Notes: a model not told the origin generated them from the sequence alone. Counted from the stretch's first letter, positions 1 to 11,799 are shown. The stretch is 64,000 nt of DNA from Paramacrobiotus metropolitanus (GCF_019649055.1 NW_026570257.1:310001-374000), one strand, 5' to 3'. A program made the numbers and translations.

Positions 1-826
1 TCTCGAGCGATGTCAGTCTCTCTTGATATTCCTGTTTTCGTCTCGCCGTCTGGTCCTCCTTATTATGGAGTTCATCTTCCAGATCCTTCACGCGCCTCTT
101 CACAGTTGACGTGGGGCTATTCGGTGACGGCGGTCGTACGTTGATGACCTTTCCCGTTTGTGTCCGTTCGATGAGATGCTCTGGTATGTCCTTAAAAAGT
201 GTCATCCCTTCAGCGCGGTCAGCTTGTCTCATTGCGGATTGGAATGACATATTCATAGTCGTTTCATCGTCCGTGAAATAGGACTCGTTTGATTCGTCTG
301 AGACCATTGGAGTTGCCCAAAGGTCATCGCCTGTGGTTTTATCGATCAGTGAAAGGTCATCCAGTCCCAGTTCAACGAGTTCTTCTTCAGTGACCTTTGT
401 CTTTTCCATTTCCATTTGAGCCAGGTTCACATTTTTATCCTGCTCATTCATTCCACTGGTGGTAGCATCCGACTGTGATGCTCCAACTGGTTCCGCTCCT
501 CTTGCTGTGGGTTTCTCCTCCCCAGTAACCTTCGTCTGGTTCATCGGGTCACTTCCCGCTGTAGGCGCGGGAGTGTGTTTCTGGTCGTCACTGGAGCTGT
601 CCTGATTGGCGACCGCCTCGAGCGCCTTCTGATAAGTACTATCAGAGCCTCGTGAATCCTTCTTCTCAAATGCCTTGGGCGCTCGAGTGTTCCGCTCGTG
701 TCCAACTGGACGCGAGTACGGGTACAAATCTTTTTTGTACGGATTTGGTGCACCTTGCTGTGAGCTTCGGGAGCTTTTGCTTCCCTGACTGCTGTTAGAT
801 GTCGGTTCCTCTTGGTCTTTATCCAT
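1..826 (-). CDS. N-terminal part of an unrecognised acidic, disordered protein with a coiled coil (runs off the window)
   Basis: An open frame starts at an ATG at 826-824 and stays open for 275 codons to the left edge without a stop, so the gene continues outside the window. The first ~90 residues are rich in Ser, Gln, Lys and Asp. Residues ~150-200 are acidic, with runs such as TEEELVELGLDDLSLIDK and VSDESNESYFTDDE. The last ~35 residues (VKRRVKDLEDELHNKED onward) are strongly charged with heptad spacing and look like the start of a coiled coil. I do not recognise the family. The composition suggests a scaffold, cytoskeletal or regulatory protein, but that is inference. A GATCAAC precedes the ATG and no splice acceptor is needed. 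A shifted frame over 541-894 is Arg-rich and is a shadow. The AAAGGTCAC cluster and CRE/CCAAT region lie directly upstream and are probably its promoter. Confidence 0.6.
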   Translation of the reverse strand, partial: MDKDQEEPTSNSSQGSKSSRSSQQGAPNPYKKDLYPYSRPVGHERNTRAPKAFEKKDSRGSDSTYQKALEAVANQDSSSDDQKHTPAPTAGSDPMNQTKVTGEEKPTARGAEPVGASQSDATTSGMNEQDKNVNLAQMEMEKTKVTEEELVELGLDDLSLIDKTTGDDLWATPMVSDESNESYFTDDETTMNMSFQSAMRQADRAEGMTLFKDIPEHLIERTQTGKVINVRPPSPNSPTSTVKRRVKDLEDELHNKEDQTARRKQEYQERLTSLE

Positions 827-901
827 GTTGATCGGATAACTTGGACGCTCCTGCCAATTGTTCTCACACACACGTTATTGTATGGTTTATTCAATAATCC
901 T

Positions 902-1312
902 AAAGGTCGCTCTGTACCTCCGAAATTTTTCTAAGTCCTTATTAAAGGTCACTTTTCGACTGAAAAATTTTGACTAAGTCCCGTTTAAAGGTCACTTTTT
1001 GATAAAAAAGTTCGAGAGTTCTGCCCTAAAAGGTCACTTTCGGACAAAACTTCGAAACAGCTTTTACAGTTTGGGACACGTTAGCGAATGAAATCCTACA
1101 GCTGCTGATATCGCTGTACTACTATTCAGTTCAATTTCACTTCGGTAAAGGTCACCGTTTGTCAATTTCGAATCATAAAGGTCACTTAAATAGGTCAATC
1201 CGGTCAATTCCAAACTTTTTGGTAAAGGTCAACTTCTGGTCCCAAAGGTCACTTTCTGACTCAACTCAACTCAAAAGGTCACTTTCCAGCTCAATTTCGA
1301 GTTAAAGGTCAC
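902..1312. promoter_or_regulatory. Cluster of AAAGGTCAC sites (nuclear-receptor NBRE-like half-sites)
   Basis: Eight exact AAAGGTCAC copies begin at 944, 987, 1029, 1147, 1177, 1244, 1274 and 1304. Variants are AAAGGTCGC at 902 and AAAGGTCAA at 1224. All are in the same orientation. The last three exact copies are exactly 30 bp apart and share the following ACTTT..CTCAA, so they form a short tandem repeat. AAAGGTCA is the known monomer site of NR4A-type orphan nuclear receptors. The cluster ends about 75 bp upstream of the minus-strand ATG at 826. A promoter role is inference; a decayed minisatellite is the alternative. Confidence 0.5.
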
Positions 1313-1403
1313 TTTTCATCTCAATTATCTCATCTCAGATCAAATTTCCCATTACTGCTAAAGTTCAACGGAAAATCCCCATTCGGGTTGTTTACGTCGT
1401 TCT

Positions 1404-1620
1404 GATTGGTCAGCTAGTTCAAGTTATTCAGTTCAAATTTCGACCAATCACAGCTCAGATAACTGACCAATTACGTCGTTCCTCTTAAAATCTATATCTG
1501 CCTGACGTCACGGTCAACGGCCAGACATGCGCGTCGTGTGCAAAACTCCGCCTACATCTACGCTCAGCTCAGTACGGACCAATAAAAATTGCCAATTTTA
1601 CCAACTATCCAATCCCGTAA
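1404..1620. promoter_or_regulatory. CRE palindrome and CCAAT boxes in both orientations
   Basis: A perfect cAMP-response element TGACGTCA is at 1503-1510. CCAAT or ATTGG boxes occur near 1411, 1443, 1465, 1579 and 1609, two of them as an inverted pair (GATTGGTC and GACCAATC). This is typical of an animal promoter that can fire in either direction. The minus-strand gene starting at 826 is the obvious target. I see no convincing plus-strand gene to pair with it. Confidence 0.4.
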
Positions 1621-2743
1621 TTAACAACGGTTTTCTACCTGTTAACCGTCCGTCTGTTCCACGTCCGTCCGTTCCGCGGGGAGGATGATCCAGATGATCC
1701 AGATTCTTCTTCCAACTCCGTTCCCGCGTCGCCGCTGTTCCGTAGCGTGCCTCGCGCTATCAGTAGGCTACTGTGCCGGCTGTGCCGTAGCAACAGTAGT
1801 TTTACGCTCTACACCAGTTTGGTGGAGTCTGATCTGTCTTTTCCCGTGCGCCCCTTTCGGCGTTTCGGCTCTTGTGCCCCACGGCTTAGGATTCGCTGAA
1901 TCCTTGCCGAGTATCAGCGACACCAGTGTAGGTCTTCGCTGAAGACTCTACACCGAGGAACGCTGACGACTGAACTCTTGTACTCTTTCACAGCTAAGGA
2001 AACAGCACGGTTCTTCGCTGAAGATACCGTACCGAAAACCAAAGCTGGTAATCCACGTCAGATGAGGAATTCGCACCGCTTGTGGTGTTGCGCTTTGCTG
2101 TGGAATCGACCTGTGCCTTACTGGTCACGGTGAACACGTCAAATAACAGGCCAAATATGCCTGGCACAACTCAAATCAATTCGGTCCAAATCAAATCAGA
2201 GAACCGCTGTCGGCTCTGCTACCATCTAATGCTAGATCCAGCAGTGATCCAGATACGGAGACCTAAACGGAATAGATCCCGTGGAAGCGAGCGATACGAT
2301 ATGGATCGCGAGCTATGCGGAAACACAAACGTCGCACCGTAAATCGCTGACTTTTAATAATATTGAAAGTCTGTGCAACAGAAAATCAACAAGTGATCGG
2401 CGCAGCTCGATCGTAAAACGTAGAGCCAATTCAACAGCGTGCAACGCTGTGCAGCACGTGCTATGCCGCGCCCACTAATAAAGCGTAAGCCAATCAGAAG
2501 CGAGACACAACACAGACCGTAATCCAAAGGCGTAGCGCCTAGCGCCACGGGCGTGAACGCTAGTGAGGCCTCGTCTCACAGGTATTAATGTGTTATATAC
2601 TTGAAAAAAAGCAAGAAAAAGTAAAATTTGACCGAACGAAACCAAGTCAATGCTACCCGAATCCGGTTAGCAAATTACGTTTTATCATGAAATTTTAATA
2701 AACGTTCGATCTACATACAGGGCACCGCATTTTGCATTTTCAG
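1621..2743. other. No gene seen; slightly GC-richer stretch with short palindromes
   Basis: Short open frames exist here but have no recognisable content and no splice support. TTCTTCGCTGAAGA-type near-palindromes occur near 1931-1945 and 2011-2025. Nothing else stands out. Confidence 0.4.
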
Positions 2744-3642
2744 AGTTCGTGCCATTTGGTGGCACCTGCTGACGGCCTCCGGGGCAAGAAAGTACATTGT
2801 TATCAGCTGCTGCAAATCCATATCCGGGCCACGTCTTTTCCCAGGACCCACAAAGGTCTACAAATTTGCGTGGTGTATTGATCAAGCATTGACCGAACAA
2901 ACCAAAACTCTCTGCCTCACCGATTTCACCGCAGACACTAGTTTCGTGGTAATAACCAAGATTTTGGTGGCACTGATAACCTTGAAGAAAATTCGAATGT
3001 CTGTTATTCACGTTAAAATGGCATCTCCGAAGACGGCATCACCAGCTCCAGCCAGTGGTGCGATATCGGCAACGAGTGTAGCGAACAAGGTCCCAGATGT
3101 ACCGATTTATGTCAACTGATCACAGTCTGCCAGCAGCTGCTTATCACTAACTACACCATCAACGACATTTCAGCTGAAATGGACAAAATTTTTATGGGAG
3201 TTTATATCCCGCCGCAAGAAAGCGTGTGCACGCGCGTTGCAGCGCGAAGCACCGGTGTCGCAACGCACTACCTGAAATTTAGGGTGGCCATTCCGCGCTT
3301 GACCTTCTGCACTGGGGAGGCGAACGAGCAGATGGTTCAGCGACTCTTAAAAGCGGCAAATGATTCCTGTCCACCGATTACGCAAGAGTTGTTCCAGAAG
3401 GTCCAAGCGCTTCATCAGTATTGGATACGGACGTTGGATTATCCTGTAAACTGGGAAGCCATCCGTTGTTGTCTCGCATTGTAAGTTTTGTTTTGAAAAT
3501 TCGCTACGCATTTAGGAGTACACTTTTGTTCAGAAACTGTTTGCTTTCCTCAGCATATCTGAATAAATTGAGTGCGGTTGTTTGTTCTCAGATATTCCGG
3601 CTTTGGATCCAGTGGCAATGCAACTTTTTGGAAGAACACTGA
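2744..3642 (+). pseudogene. Decayed F-box family fragment (exons equivalent to 3 and 4)
   Basis: After a TTTTCAG acceptor at 2741-2743 the sequence reads like exon 3 of the intact F-box genes at 16.8 and 55 kb, entering in the same phase (one base, then the VC.QW position). Recognisable stretches are KVYKFAWCIDQALTEQTKTL at about 2858, then LCQLITVC and LLITNYTINDIS after about 3100, and IPRLTF to IRCCLAL up to 3481. The donor ATT|GTAAGT at 3481 is kept in the family phase. The frame changes once between about 3015 and 3030. A stretch near 3540-3590 (AYLNKLSAVV) matches the start of the family's last exon. No exon 1 or exon 2 equivalent is found upstream. An open frame on the other strand (2685-3011) is a shadow. 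Confidence 0.6.
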
Positions 3643-4149
3643 CTTGCGAACTTTGGACTTAAGCTCTTTATCAAAGCTTGCTGTAGCAAGCATAGCTGCA
3701 GCGTTTAATTGTTGATGAAATCCGTTAGTTTCGGTGTCTCTTTTACAGTATGGTAACAACCGCGAACATTACTCAAAGGAGTAATGCGGCAGGTAAAGGG
3801 AAACGGGTACATAATTGTACATGCTCGTAATTGCATCTGTATTCTTTATATAGACCCTTAATACAAAAATCATGTCAATCATGTCAAATCATTGTGACAA
3901 TTTTATCATTGTTGTAAATACCGAATACGTAGTACTTAATCTGCAATGCATTGCAATTCTTGGTTGGCGTAGTACAGTACGCAGTACAAGGTATTCACAG
4001 CCAATCACAGGCGACAGCTGAGAGATGTCACTATAATGGATAATAAACATAATGAACTACTAATAACACTAGTAATGGATAGTAACGACAGATAACCGTT
4101 ATGGTCGAGTTGTGACCATAATGGATGGTCATGGGTTCAAAACGTACAT
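3643..4149. other. No gene seen
   Basis: AT-rich sequence with no long open frame. Short GTAC-rich runs (for example near 3925-3990) recur elsewhere in the window. Confidence 0.4.
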
Positions 4150-4385
4150 AGCTTCACGAAGCGCTGGCAAAAGCTAAAAAGCTTGCCATGAAGACGGCGC
4201 GTCGATACAGACAGAATAATCGTTAAGAAGTATCTTGACATCCTGAGGCATTTCCTGTCCCATAATCTGAAATTTTTCATCCTTTTTAAGAACTGTCCTG
4301 ACATAGCGGCTACTTGGCCCCCAATACTACATGGCGCTTCCGGTGCGACCGTCCTGCCACGTTGCCGCTTCCGCATTGTCAATAG
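4150..4385 (-). pseudogene. Fragment of the BTB-ubiquitin-like family (exon 2 remnant)
   Basis: Read on the minus strand, this matches the start of exon 2 of the two BTB-ubiquitin-like genes at 44.8-51.2 kb. It has a KRQRG-type basic start, then EAPCSIGGQVAAMSGQFLK, comparable to EAP...DKIAAMEEQFLEMLKNC. After a frame change, FQIMGQEMPQDVKILL matches QKQIMEPGASQGVEIICC. No exon 1, no exon 3 and no BTB region are near. It is a truncated, frameshifted leftover of a duplication. Confidence 0.5.
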
Positions 4386-5966
4386 CCTGTTTCTTGCATA
4401 CGGTAGAAGCTCCGTACATAGAACCGCACGGCGTCAGATAAGTAGTACGTTAGCAGGATGAAAACTGATTCAGATCTTTGTGCGGTTATACTTTGGTCAC
4501 GTACAGCAACGAAAAAAAATTAATCGAGTCGAGTGCGCGCGACGGCGTGACCACCCTGCTAACGGTCGGCGGTCTGAGTGCTCAAAATGATCCACGGGCA
4601 GCATAAGCTGACCTCCATTCACTGATGTCTGAGCCGTTGCAAGCATCCGCGTACGGCAGATAGTTTTATGCGTCACCGCACGACGCTTGGTTACAGCTAA
4701 CGTCGCGAACGGACGTAAAACAACCTGGAACCAAAGGTTCCACATGGAACCGGAGCCGAAAGGGACATAAACCGTGCAATCTGAAATTCATTTTAATAGG
4801 CAATAGCCGTCAAAGTAACAAGTGCAAGCGCAGGCACACTACGTTACTGTTAAAATTTTAAACACTGAAAAAACAACCAAAATCTCTATCCACCCGTGGG
4901 TCAAATGGTAGCGTACTTCTGAAATAGGCTAATTACATGCATGTAACTGACAGTGCGGATAGCGGCATGGATGAAAATATCCCGTTTAAACTACAAGTAC
5001 CCTCAGAGGTATTTTTCAGCTTACAAGAGTAAGTAAAATCTCCTCCTACATTTTCAAAATCATTCCAATTGATAGCTGTTAATTGGCAAATATTCCAGAC
5101 ACGAAATTGAAACTATTAAGTGTTAACATAATAACGCGTTGCACGTTTAAACTGCCGTACGTGGTGTTAAAAGTCAAACGTGATAAAAAGCTGGTACTAG
5201 GAGCCAGCGGTGGTGCAAAAGTGGCTACATACCCCCTGCATTATATTATCACACACGGATTTCTGTAGCGTACATTTTAAGCTACCGGCTGCCTGTTCAA
5301 CTGGCATGCGACTGATGCGAGCACAACATTAGCGAACGTGGCGTGCCATAGTACCAGGCGAGACTGCCTGCCCGCAGCATGTGAACGAGTACTTCCTGTC
5401 ACGCCAGACCGCTAGCATGTGCAAGTTAAGAGACGGCTGTATAACAACAACTCAGTGGAGCAAAAGTGGTCGATATTTCCGTCTGTTATTATGACTCATC
5501 GCGTACTGCATGTACGCTCGCGCAGCAGCCAGTTCCTTGGTTTCTTAGGTTTGCTGCGCACACATACCAGCCGTGAAATGCCGGTGAAATGCTATTGCTT
5601 TACTCTTGTTATTACCTCGGCATATTCTCATCCCCTCATTTTATCTGAGCTTGCTATTTCAACCATTTAATTCAGTGCCTTTTTATCTCTGCATTTCGTA
5701 TTTTTATACAACATTTTCTTATACCAGAAAGGGGTCAGTATAACTCTGTTTAACGTCAAACCCTTCCCAGCCTTTCGTGCATGTAAACGCTTCGTGGAAA
5801 TGCTAGGCAGTACTCCCCATACGCTGTGTTAGTCAGCGCCGATTCCCTGAGAATTATAGTACGACTTCGCCATTTTGGCAGAAACAATTGCACATAAGCA
5901 TTAACGACGGTATAAAAAGCACCAAATCCATCTGAGCGCAATACACATTCCGAACAGGCAGTATTC
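4386..5966. other. No gene seen; holds one copy of a dispersed repeat
   Basis: No open frame has recognisable content. The segment 4797-4866 is repeated at 48319-48388 (listed separately). The rest is AT-rich with short unsupported frames. Confidence 0.4.
4797..4866 (+). repeat. Dispersed ~70-bp repeat, copy 1
   Basis: This matches 48319-48388 at roughly 80 percent by eye, in the same orientation, sharing CAATAGCCG, GCAAGCGC and CACTACGTTA in order. Each copy lies upstream of a BTB-ubiquitin-like locus, so it probably travelled with the duplication that made those loci. Confidence 0.5.
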
Positions 5967-7467
5967 ATGCCAAATCCCAGCGCGCCCTCCGAAACGTCTA
6001 TTGCTGTTAACTCGTTCTTCGGCAATCCCGGCGATGACATTCCCCACCTGCATATGGAGATACCGCAAACCTCCACGGAGGCTTACCGCGACGATCCGCC
6101 CTCGTATAAGAGGTCACGCACAACATGCCGCTGCTTGACGCGAATAGAGAAGAATTTTCCAAGGAACCCGCTAATCTCCCTCTGCCGCCATTGTATGAAG
6201 ATCTTTTTGGGCCCGGGCAACCGCCAGCGTTTGTCCCTCCTGAAGGACGGGACTGGGAAGATCCCAGAGTGGCCTGTGAGGAATTTTGTAACCCCATGAA
6301 CTGCTGCCGCATGGTCGTGCAGTGCGGTATTATCATGGGGATCGTCTTCCTGGTTCTGGCAGGCACTACGCTGACCCATGAAACGTGGCCGCTTTGGGCC
6401 GGGGGCGTGCTGTTGGGAGTGTTCTATTTGTGGTATTTCATCGATACTTGCTGCTATAATTCAATATGAAATTCCTCAGCAATGTCTTGTCGCTGGCGGA
6501 ACTTGACCAACATGTGCAATGCGTCCGATCAGGTACGATTTAATCAAATCGCCCGTAACCGATTTTTTTCTGTAACTAGCAATTAAATTTAAGTAAGCTG
6601 AAGCAGCAAATTTTCAATGGCACGAGCCGGGCTAAAACACTAAAATATTTAAAATATCGAGACGCAGAAAAATTAAAATTTACTGAATTTAGGACAGTAT
6701 TCCCTTCTGCTTCATATGATTTCTGATACTCTGTACTGAGTAACCTGTATTCATGTAAAGCGTGCGCATGTAAGCGCAAATAAGATTTTCTAAATGAAGG
6801 TTAGAAACCGGTTTACTTGTGTAACCGGAGTAAACGTCGGTTTTGCCGTTAAAAACTTCACCAGTTTGCGATGGAACGTGTCCTTGATTAAACATGTTCT
6901 TAGACTATGGGTTGGATTCCAATTACTTTTGTGGTCGTAGCAAAGGCGGAGATTGCATGGCACATGGAATGCTACCACCACGAGACGCGCACACGCACGG
7001 TGACCACCGGTAGTGGAAGCAATCGCCACACCCGCACGGAAACCTACACTGTGAAGGTGACCACTTGGAGGGGAGATAAATCCTTCGAGTATGCCTCTTG
7101 CGAAGAGGTCTCCAGTCCTCAACAACTGGATAATATCGAAGCTTTCAAGCAGACACGAATTAAGTTCTCCAAGCAGTTCGTTATGACCGACAGCGCGACA
7201 CGAGCGGCTTTTGAAGGGCAACGGGATGAGTTTGTTGCCGCCAACCGCTATCGGGACCGAGAATACAGCCTAACCGAGTCGTTTGAGATTGCCGGGTTTG
7301 AGAAGGCCCTGATGGCTTCGACAACCGAGGAGAAGCCGTTCTTTTTACAGTGTCACTGGTATGTTCTGGCAGTGTTGCTGTTGCTGGAACTGCCGTTTAG
7401 TTTGATGATCAAGATGCAGTCACGGCGGATGGATTATGCGTACGTAAAAAAGCTCGGAATATGGTAG
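5967..7467 (+). pseudogene. TMEM151-like gene, copy 1, with two frameshifts in exon 1
   Basis: This is a close paralogue of the intact gene at 14077-15713. Exon 1 runs from 5967 to a donor CAG|GTACGA after 6532. Exon 2 starts after CGTAG at 6941 and ends at 7467, in the same phase as copy 2. Exon 1 keeps DPPSY, PPLY and two hydrophobic segments. Compared with copy 2 it lacks one base at about 6115-6125, just after DPPSY, and one base at about 6462-6466. The second loss creates a stop straight after the second membrane segment (CCYNSI). Exon 2 is open throughout (184 residues before the final IW) with the conserved EYASCEEVSS and QTRIKFSKQF regions and a third hydrophobic segment. Either the gene is recently dead or two single-base assembly errors are present. 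The N-terminal ~25 residues differ from copy 2. Confidence 0.65.
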
Positions 7468-10400
7468 GAAAATAGAGTTTAATGTCTTTCACTGATATTG
7501 AACGTTGCTGCAAATCGCTGTTCATTGGATCTACCAACCATATTTTTACACTAATTTTCTTAAGAATGTTAGAGGGTTTATAACCATTTATGAATAAGAT
7601 TCTCTGCGGGAGATTATTATCGGCCAACATGGACGGTCACTACTTCTTGCTCTGGTCAGTGGCAACGCATAAAAGCGGCAACGTCCAGTTACATTTTCAG
7701 CAACAACATGATGTCCCCTTCCGCCCACTCTTTGCATCAGAGGAGCAGGGAGCAGCAGGCGCCCAGGAGGGGACCCGGATAGCAGAGGGAAGGCATTGTA
7801 GATTTAGCTGATGTTTTTTGTTCTTCGCTTTGTCTCGTGGCTTCCTGTCTGTTGTTTCCCAGCGTATAAGGCATACCTGCGTGTGCGCAGGCGTTGTTTG
7901 TTTTTGCTCTCACGCGGGTTGTTATGTTGGCTTCGGTGGGCAGAGTCGCCCACCAGGGATTTTTTTATTAAAATCCATCCCCCATGCACGGGTGTTCTGT
8001 TTGTTCTGCGCCAGCAGTCAGAAACAATAATATCCACAACTTCTGTTAAGTTGAGAAGCATGCTCACATACTTTTTTGTATCCTCCAAGGTTCTTAGTCC
8101 ATAAAAATGCTTTTGCAATCGTTTTCTGTACACTGTCACTGATTACAATTCGTGCCATTCCGGGCAGTGTTGCATGGAACCGGTGCACACAAGAGTTAAA
8201 TGAACTTTTCTAGGGCCAACTTCGATATTATTAATTTTTATCCATATTTCAATTACTGTTGACGGTAAACTTGAGTGTGTCGGTGAGTAACGACATGAAT
8301 TTAACAAAAGAGGCGAGAACAGTAATGCGTATGCATGTAATACAGATACAATACTGCAGCAAAGAAAAGAGACTCAAAATTACAGTACAAGTACAGAGTA
8401 CTTGTACTGTAATAGTAGCATTGAGGAAGTGTTTTTCTTATGAATTTGTGTTGTTTTGAGTACTTAGTTAGTACTTACGAGTGATACTTATTATAGGTGT
8501 TGGACTCCTACAGAGTACTGTATTTGTTTAACTGCACACTGCAAACCGGTTTTAAAACTTACTAGCATAGAAGGTCGTGACCGCCCTTAGGTCGAGCGGG
8601 CGGCGGTGTTAAGCTTTCATGTAGAAAGTAGAGGTCTTATTTTGACGAGAGACGAGTTACGAATACGATAACGCAATATAATAAAACGCAATAAAAATAA
8701 AATAATAACGCAATATCAACCCTACCGATCTTACTCAACGACAGAGAATGAGCTGATAATTTTAATGTGGCATAACTAAATATAATGTGCATACGCTACG
8801 ATCTACGCGAAGCGAGTATACGATTGCATTCCGAAGATATATTTTAATAGTAAACTCCGAAACTGCCATACTCAGAATTAGAACGAACTGATGCTAGCAA
8901 AAAGGCGCGAAACGCATCCGGTTAGCAAAGCAAAGTATTACCTCGAGCAAAGAGAAAATGCCAGAAAGTACAAATTAATATAGCCGTAAAGTACGAGCAC
9001 CTCAGTACAGATATTATAGAAGTACGCACATTGCTGCTACCGTACAACATATTCCGTCATGTTAGAAAGGTAGAAACTTGCAATATCAAAGCTGCATATT
9101 CGCTTACAATCGTATGTGTTTGGCATTTTAATACGTTAAGTTATATATTTTTTCAGCTTTAAATTTTGCCTTTCTGCGTAAGCAGTTAAGCTGGAAACGG
9201 GTATTGTCACCCCTTTCACCCTCTTCGGCCACTGTCGCTCCGTTTTTTAAAACTTAGGCACTACCTAAGCTACTGTCACCTTTGTGATCATAGCAATTCT
9301 TCGGCCACTTCCTCTTGATTAGTTGACCATTTAGCCCAAAGTAACATTGACGGAAAAGGAAAAAAAGGCCGGTATGAATTTAAATGTAGCTCACAAAAGT
9401 TGCACTTGCAACAAAACTATTGAATCAGGAAGGTTTTTCAGGCGTCGACCCAAAAGCATTTGTAAAGCTCTTCTTGTGCCCTTTGCAAAATATACTTACT
9501 TGTGCGCAATCCCATTTATTCCGTTTACTGGGTAAACACCTTTGTTAGAATTCAGCAATTAGATTGTGTTCGCAATCACAAAAACGCTTACGATGTATGG
9601 TATGATTTACGATAGGCTCTTGCACGTCTTCATGGCGTACCCTTATCGGACCGTCTGACGATACGACTGACGATAGAAAGCATAGAGATCGTCAAGCTTA
9701 CCCTACAGCTCTGAGAAATAGCAACCGCTCTCGTGGCGAATGCATCGATTAGAACGGCTGCAGTTACCAAATCACGAAACTTTTGAGGTATCAGAATAAG
9801 TTCGAATGGTTGTTGATTAGCAAGCGAAGTAAATCAGAGTAAGTGTTTTCATACCAAGTGAGGAGAGTTTGTCCTAAAACAAACGGTTTTGCAACTATTT
9901 GAATTTAACATGCAAAGCTTACGGCGTCGTTGAAGTGCTCAGTGCGAACTTTTTACTCGAACTCCGTAGACGCCTGTTTTAACTCAAATGTTCATAACAA
10001 CGCTCATTGGCGCTCAAATCTAGCAGCTTTGTTGTCAAAAAATAATTTATAATTTTAATTTTCATCGGCTTCGCAGCTAAAACCAATTTCGCACAAACAG
10101 AAGCGCCAAGGCTGATACAAACATTTCACGTTTCATTTCGGAGGCAACCCTCGACCATATAGCGTTTATCGTTTGTCGGTTGTGATGAGAGCGAACACAA
10201 TCAATCACCGGCGATATGATTACGGTGCGGCGTTCGATCGTGTCGTACACCGGACCATCTATCGTTGGTGTCGCGAACACAATCTCCTACATCAAGTTAA
10301 CCGACTGCTCACCCCAAAGCAGCAACATGAGACAAATTAATATACATGGCTGAGTTACAATTTGTGGTCTGAAGAATGGTATCTTAAGTTCTTGTTTTTT

Positions 10401-11799
10401 TCAAAATCCACCCAGTTTATCAAACAACAGATAAAAACGTTCCACATTTCTATTATCCGTCCGGCATGTTGCTTATTCTGTCAAGATTGCCTTGAATCAC
10501 TCGTGCAGTTTACCCTCTAAACCAAAAAATCTGTTTCATAATTTTAGTACAATAGCAGCCAGAGGTGATCAAGTTGTAAAGCAGTAAATAAAGTAAGCAG
10601 AATACAATAAAGTATGTAGTATACATTCAGTGGAATAAACAAAAGCGATGAAAACAAGTCTTTGCAAGAAACGTTTCGAAACAACCTTTTCGTCCAAGCC
10701 AGACATTCAAGAAAACATTGGACGACAAAATTAAACAGGTCATTTGATTTTTAAACTAAAATTAGCAGCTAGTTGAACCTCCGCAACAAACAAATTACAA
10801 AGTTTACTTTTACTTTCTACTAATATTAACACAAACGAAGTGTGCAACTTTGATACGCAAGCGAGCAAAGTGCAATTAAACGTGTCTATTGTTAAATTGT
10901 TTTCTTAGTTTTTTAAAATTAAATTTAATCATTTTGAATATGTTCTGTAACACCCATCAAGAAAAGATGCATACTTAAACTCTGTACTGGTCGACTGAAT
11001 CTGTCTTGTCCTTCTGATGCTTTCGTTTAAGTGGGGTATATTTATCGAAAAGAGTTCCTGGGATAAGTGGGTATGCAAATCAACAAGGCCTAACCGATTT
11101 CAGTTCTAAAACACGTGCAATTTCACTTCAAATAATTGATGTAAAGTACAGTGAATTTAATTACTACATAAGCAGTAGAATATAACGCAAATTTGAACAT
11201 CGGGCAACTGAATTGCGCAAATTATTTCTTCGTTTGTTGCCGCTGTGATAGAAAGCAAACTCACTCACGAAACGGGAGCGTAAGACAAAATCCGCTTATA
11301 ATTTAACTAATTTTTTAAACCACTGAACAGTGGCTCTACATAAAGTCTGCTTCAAATCAAGCTTAAACTTGATATGTAGAACGCTAGCGTGCAACTTAAA
11401 GTTGTAGCGAAAACTGTGTTTGCGTTCGAGCAAAAAATATTCCACCGAAACGTATCAATAAAATTTCTTACTGTAATTAGAGAATCTGCGGCCTTGGGGT
11501 ACATATAAGCCTAAGGCTATGACACAGGGAGCTTATTTTGGGAAGGGCGCAATCTCGGAAGGTGTCATTGTTTCTTGAACGATATGTTTTGGGAAAGACA
11601 CCGTAGTTCATAAGACTGCGCATTCTGTTCTAGCAAACGCGAACATAATAGTTGCCGGAACATGCAACCGCCTAATCGTGCCTGCAATATTGTCAGCATA
11701 TATTTAGTTACGTAGAAAATCTGCAAAAGAATGTTCATTGTTTGCTCACAATTGCAACAACTTTTGTGAGGCAATTTGCAGCATTCTTATCATCCTGCA
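7468..11799. other. Gene-free AT-rich stretch
   Basis: No open frame shows family content, codon pattern or splice support. Short overlapping frames occur around 7590-8140 on both strands. A GGGCAGAGTCGCCCACC palindrome lies near 7938, a CCGCCC..GGGCGG pair near 8582, and a strong hairpin at 8379-8413. Otherwise nothing is seen. Confidence 0.45.
8379..8413. repeat. Perfect GTAC-rich hairpin, 16-bp arms, 3-base loop
   Basis: Arms 8379-8394 and 8398-8413 are perfect reverse complements (ATTACAGTACAAGTAC and its complement) around AGA. Similar GTAC-rich motifs recur across the window. Confidence 0.7.

Noticed and set aside
541-894. Arg-rich minus-strand frame
   Set aside because: It is a shadow of the longer frame that starts at 826 and runs to the window edge.
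902-1312. Telomeric or subtelomeric repeat
   Set aside because: The AAAGGTCAC units are spaced and mixed with other sequence, and unrelated genes lie on both sides.
1685-1942. 85-codon plus-strand frame
   Set aside because: No conserved content, no splice support, low-complexity start.
2685-3011. 108-codon minus-strand frame rich in Cys and Gly
   Set aside because: It begins with GTG and lies opposite a clear F-box family exon whose splice phase is conserved.
4497-4745. Possible F-box family exon 1 on the minus strand
   Set aside because: A short likeness (VYVPFGS) near its upstream end does not extend into the conserved NHGN and VWWLG blocks.
7590-8140. Cluster of frames on both strands
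   Set aside because: All overlap each other and none resembles a known family or has splice signals in phase.
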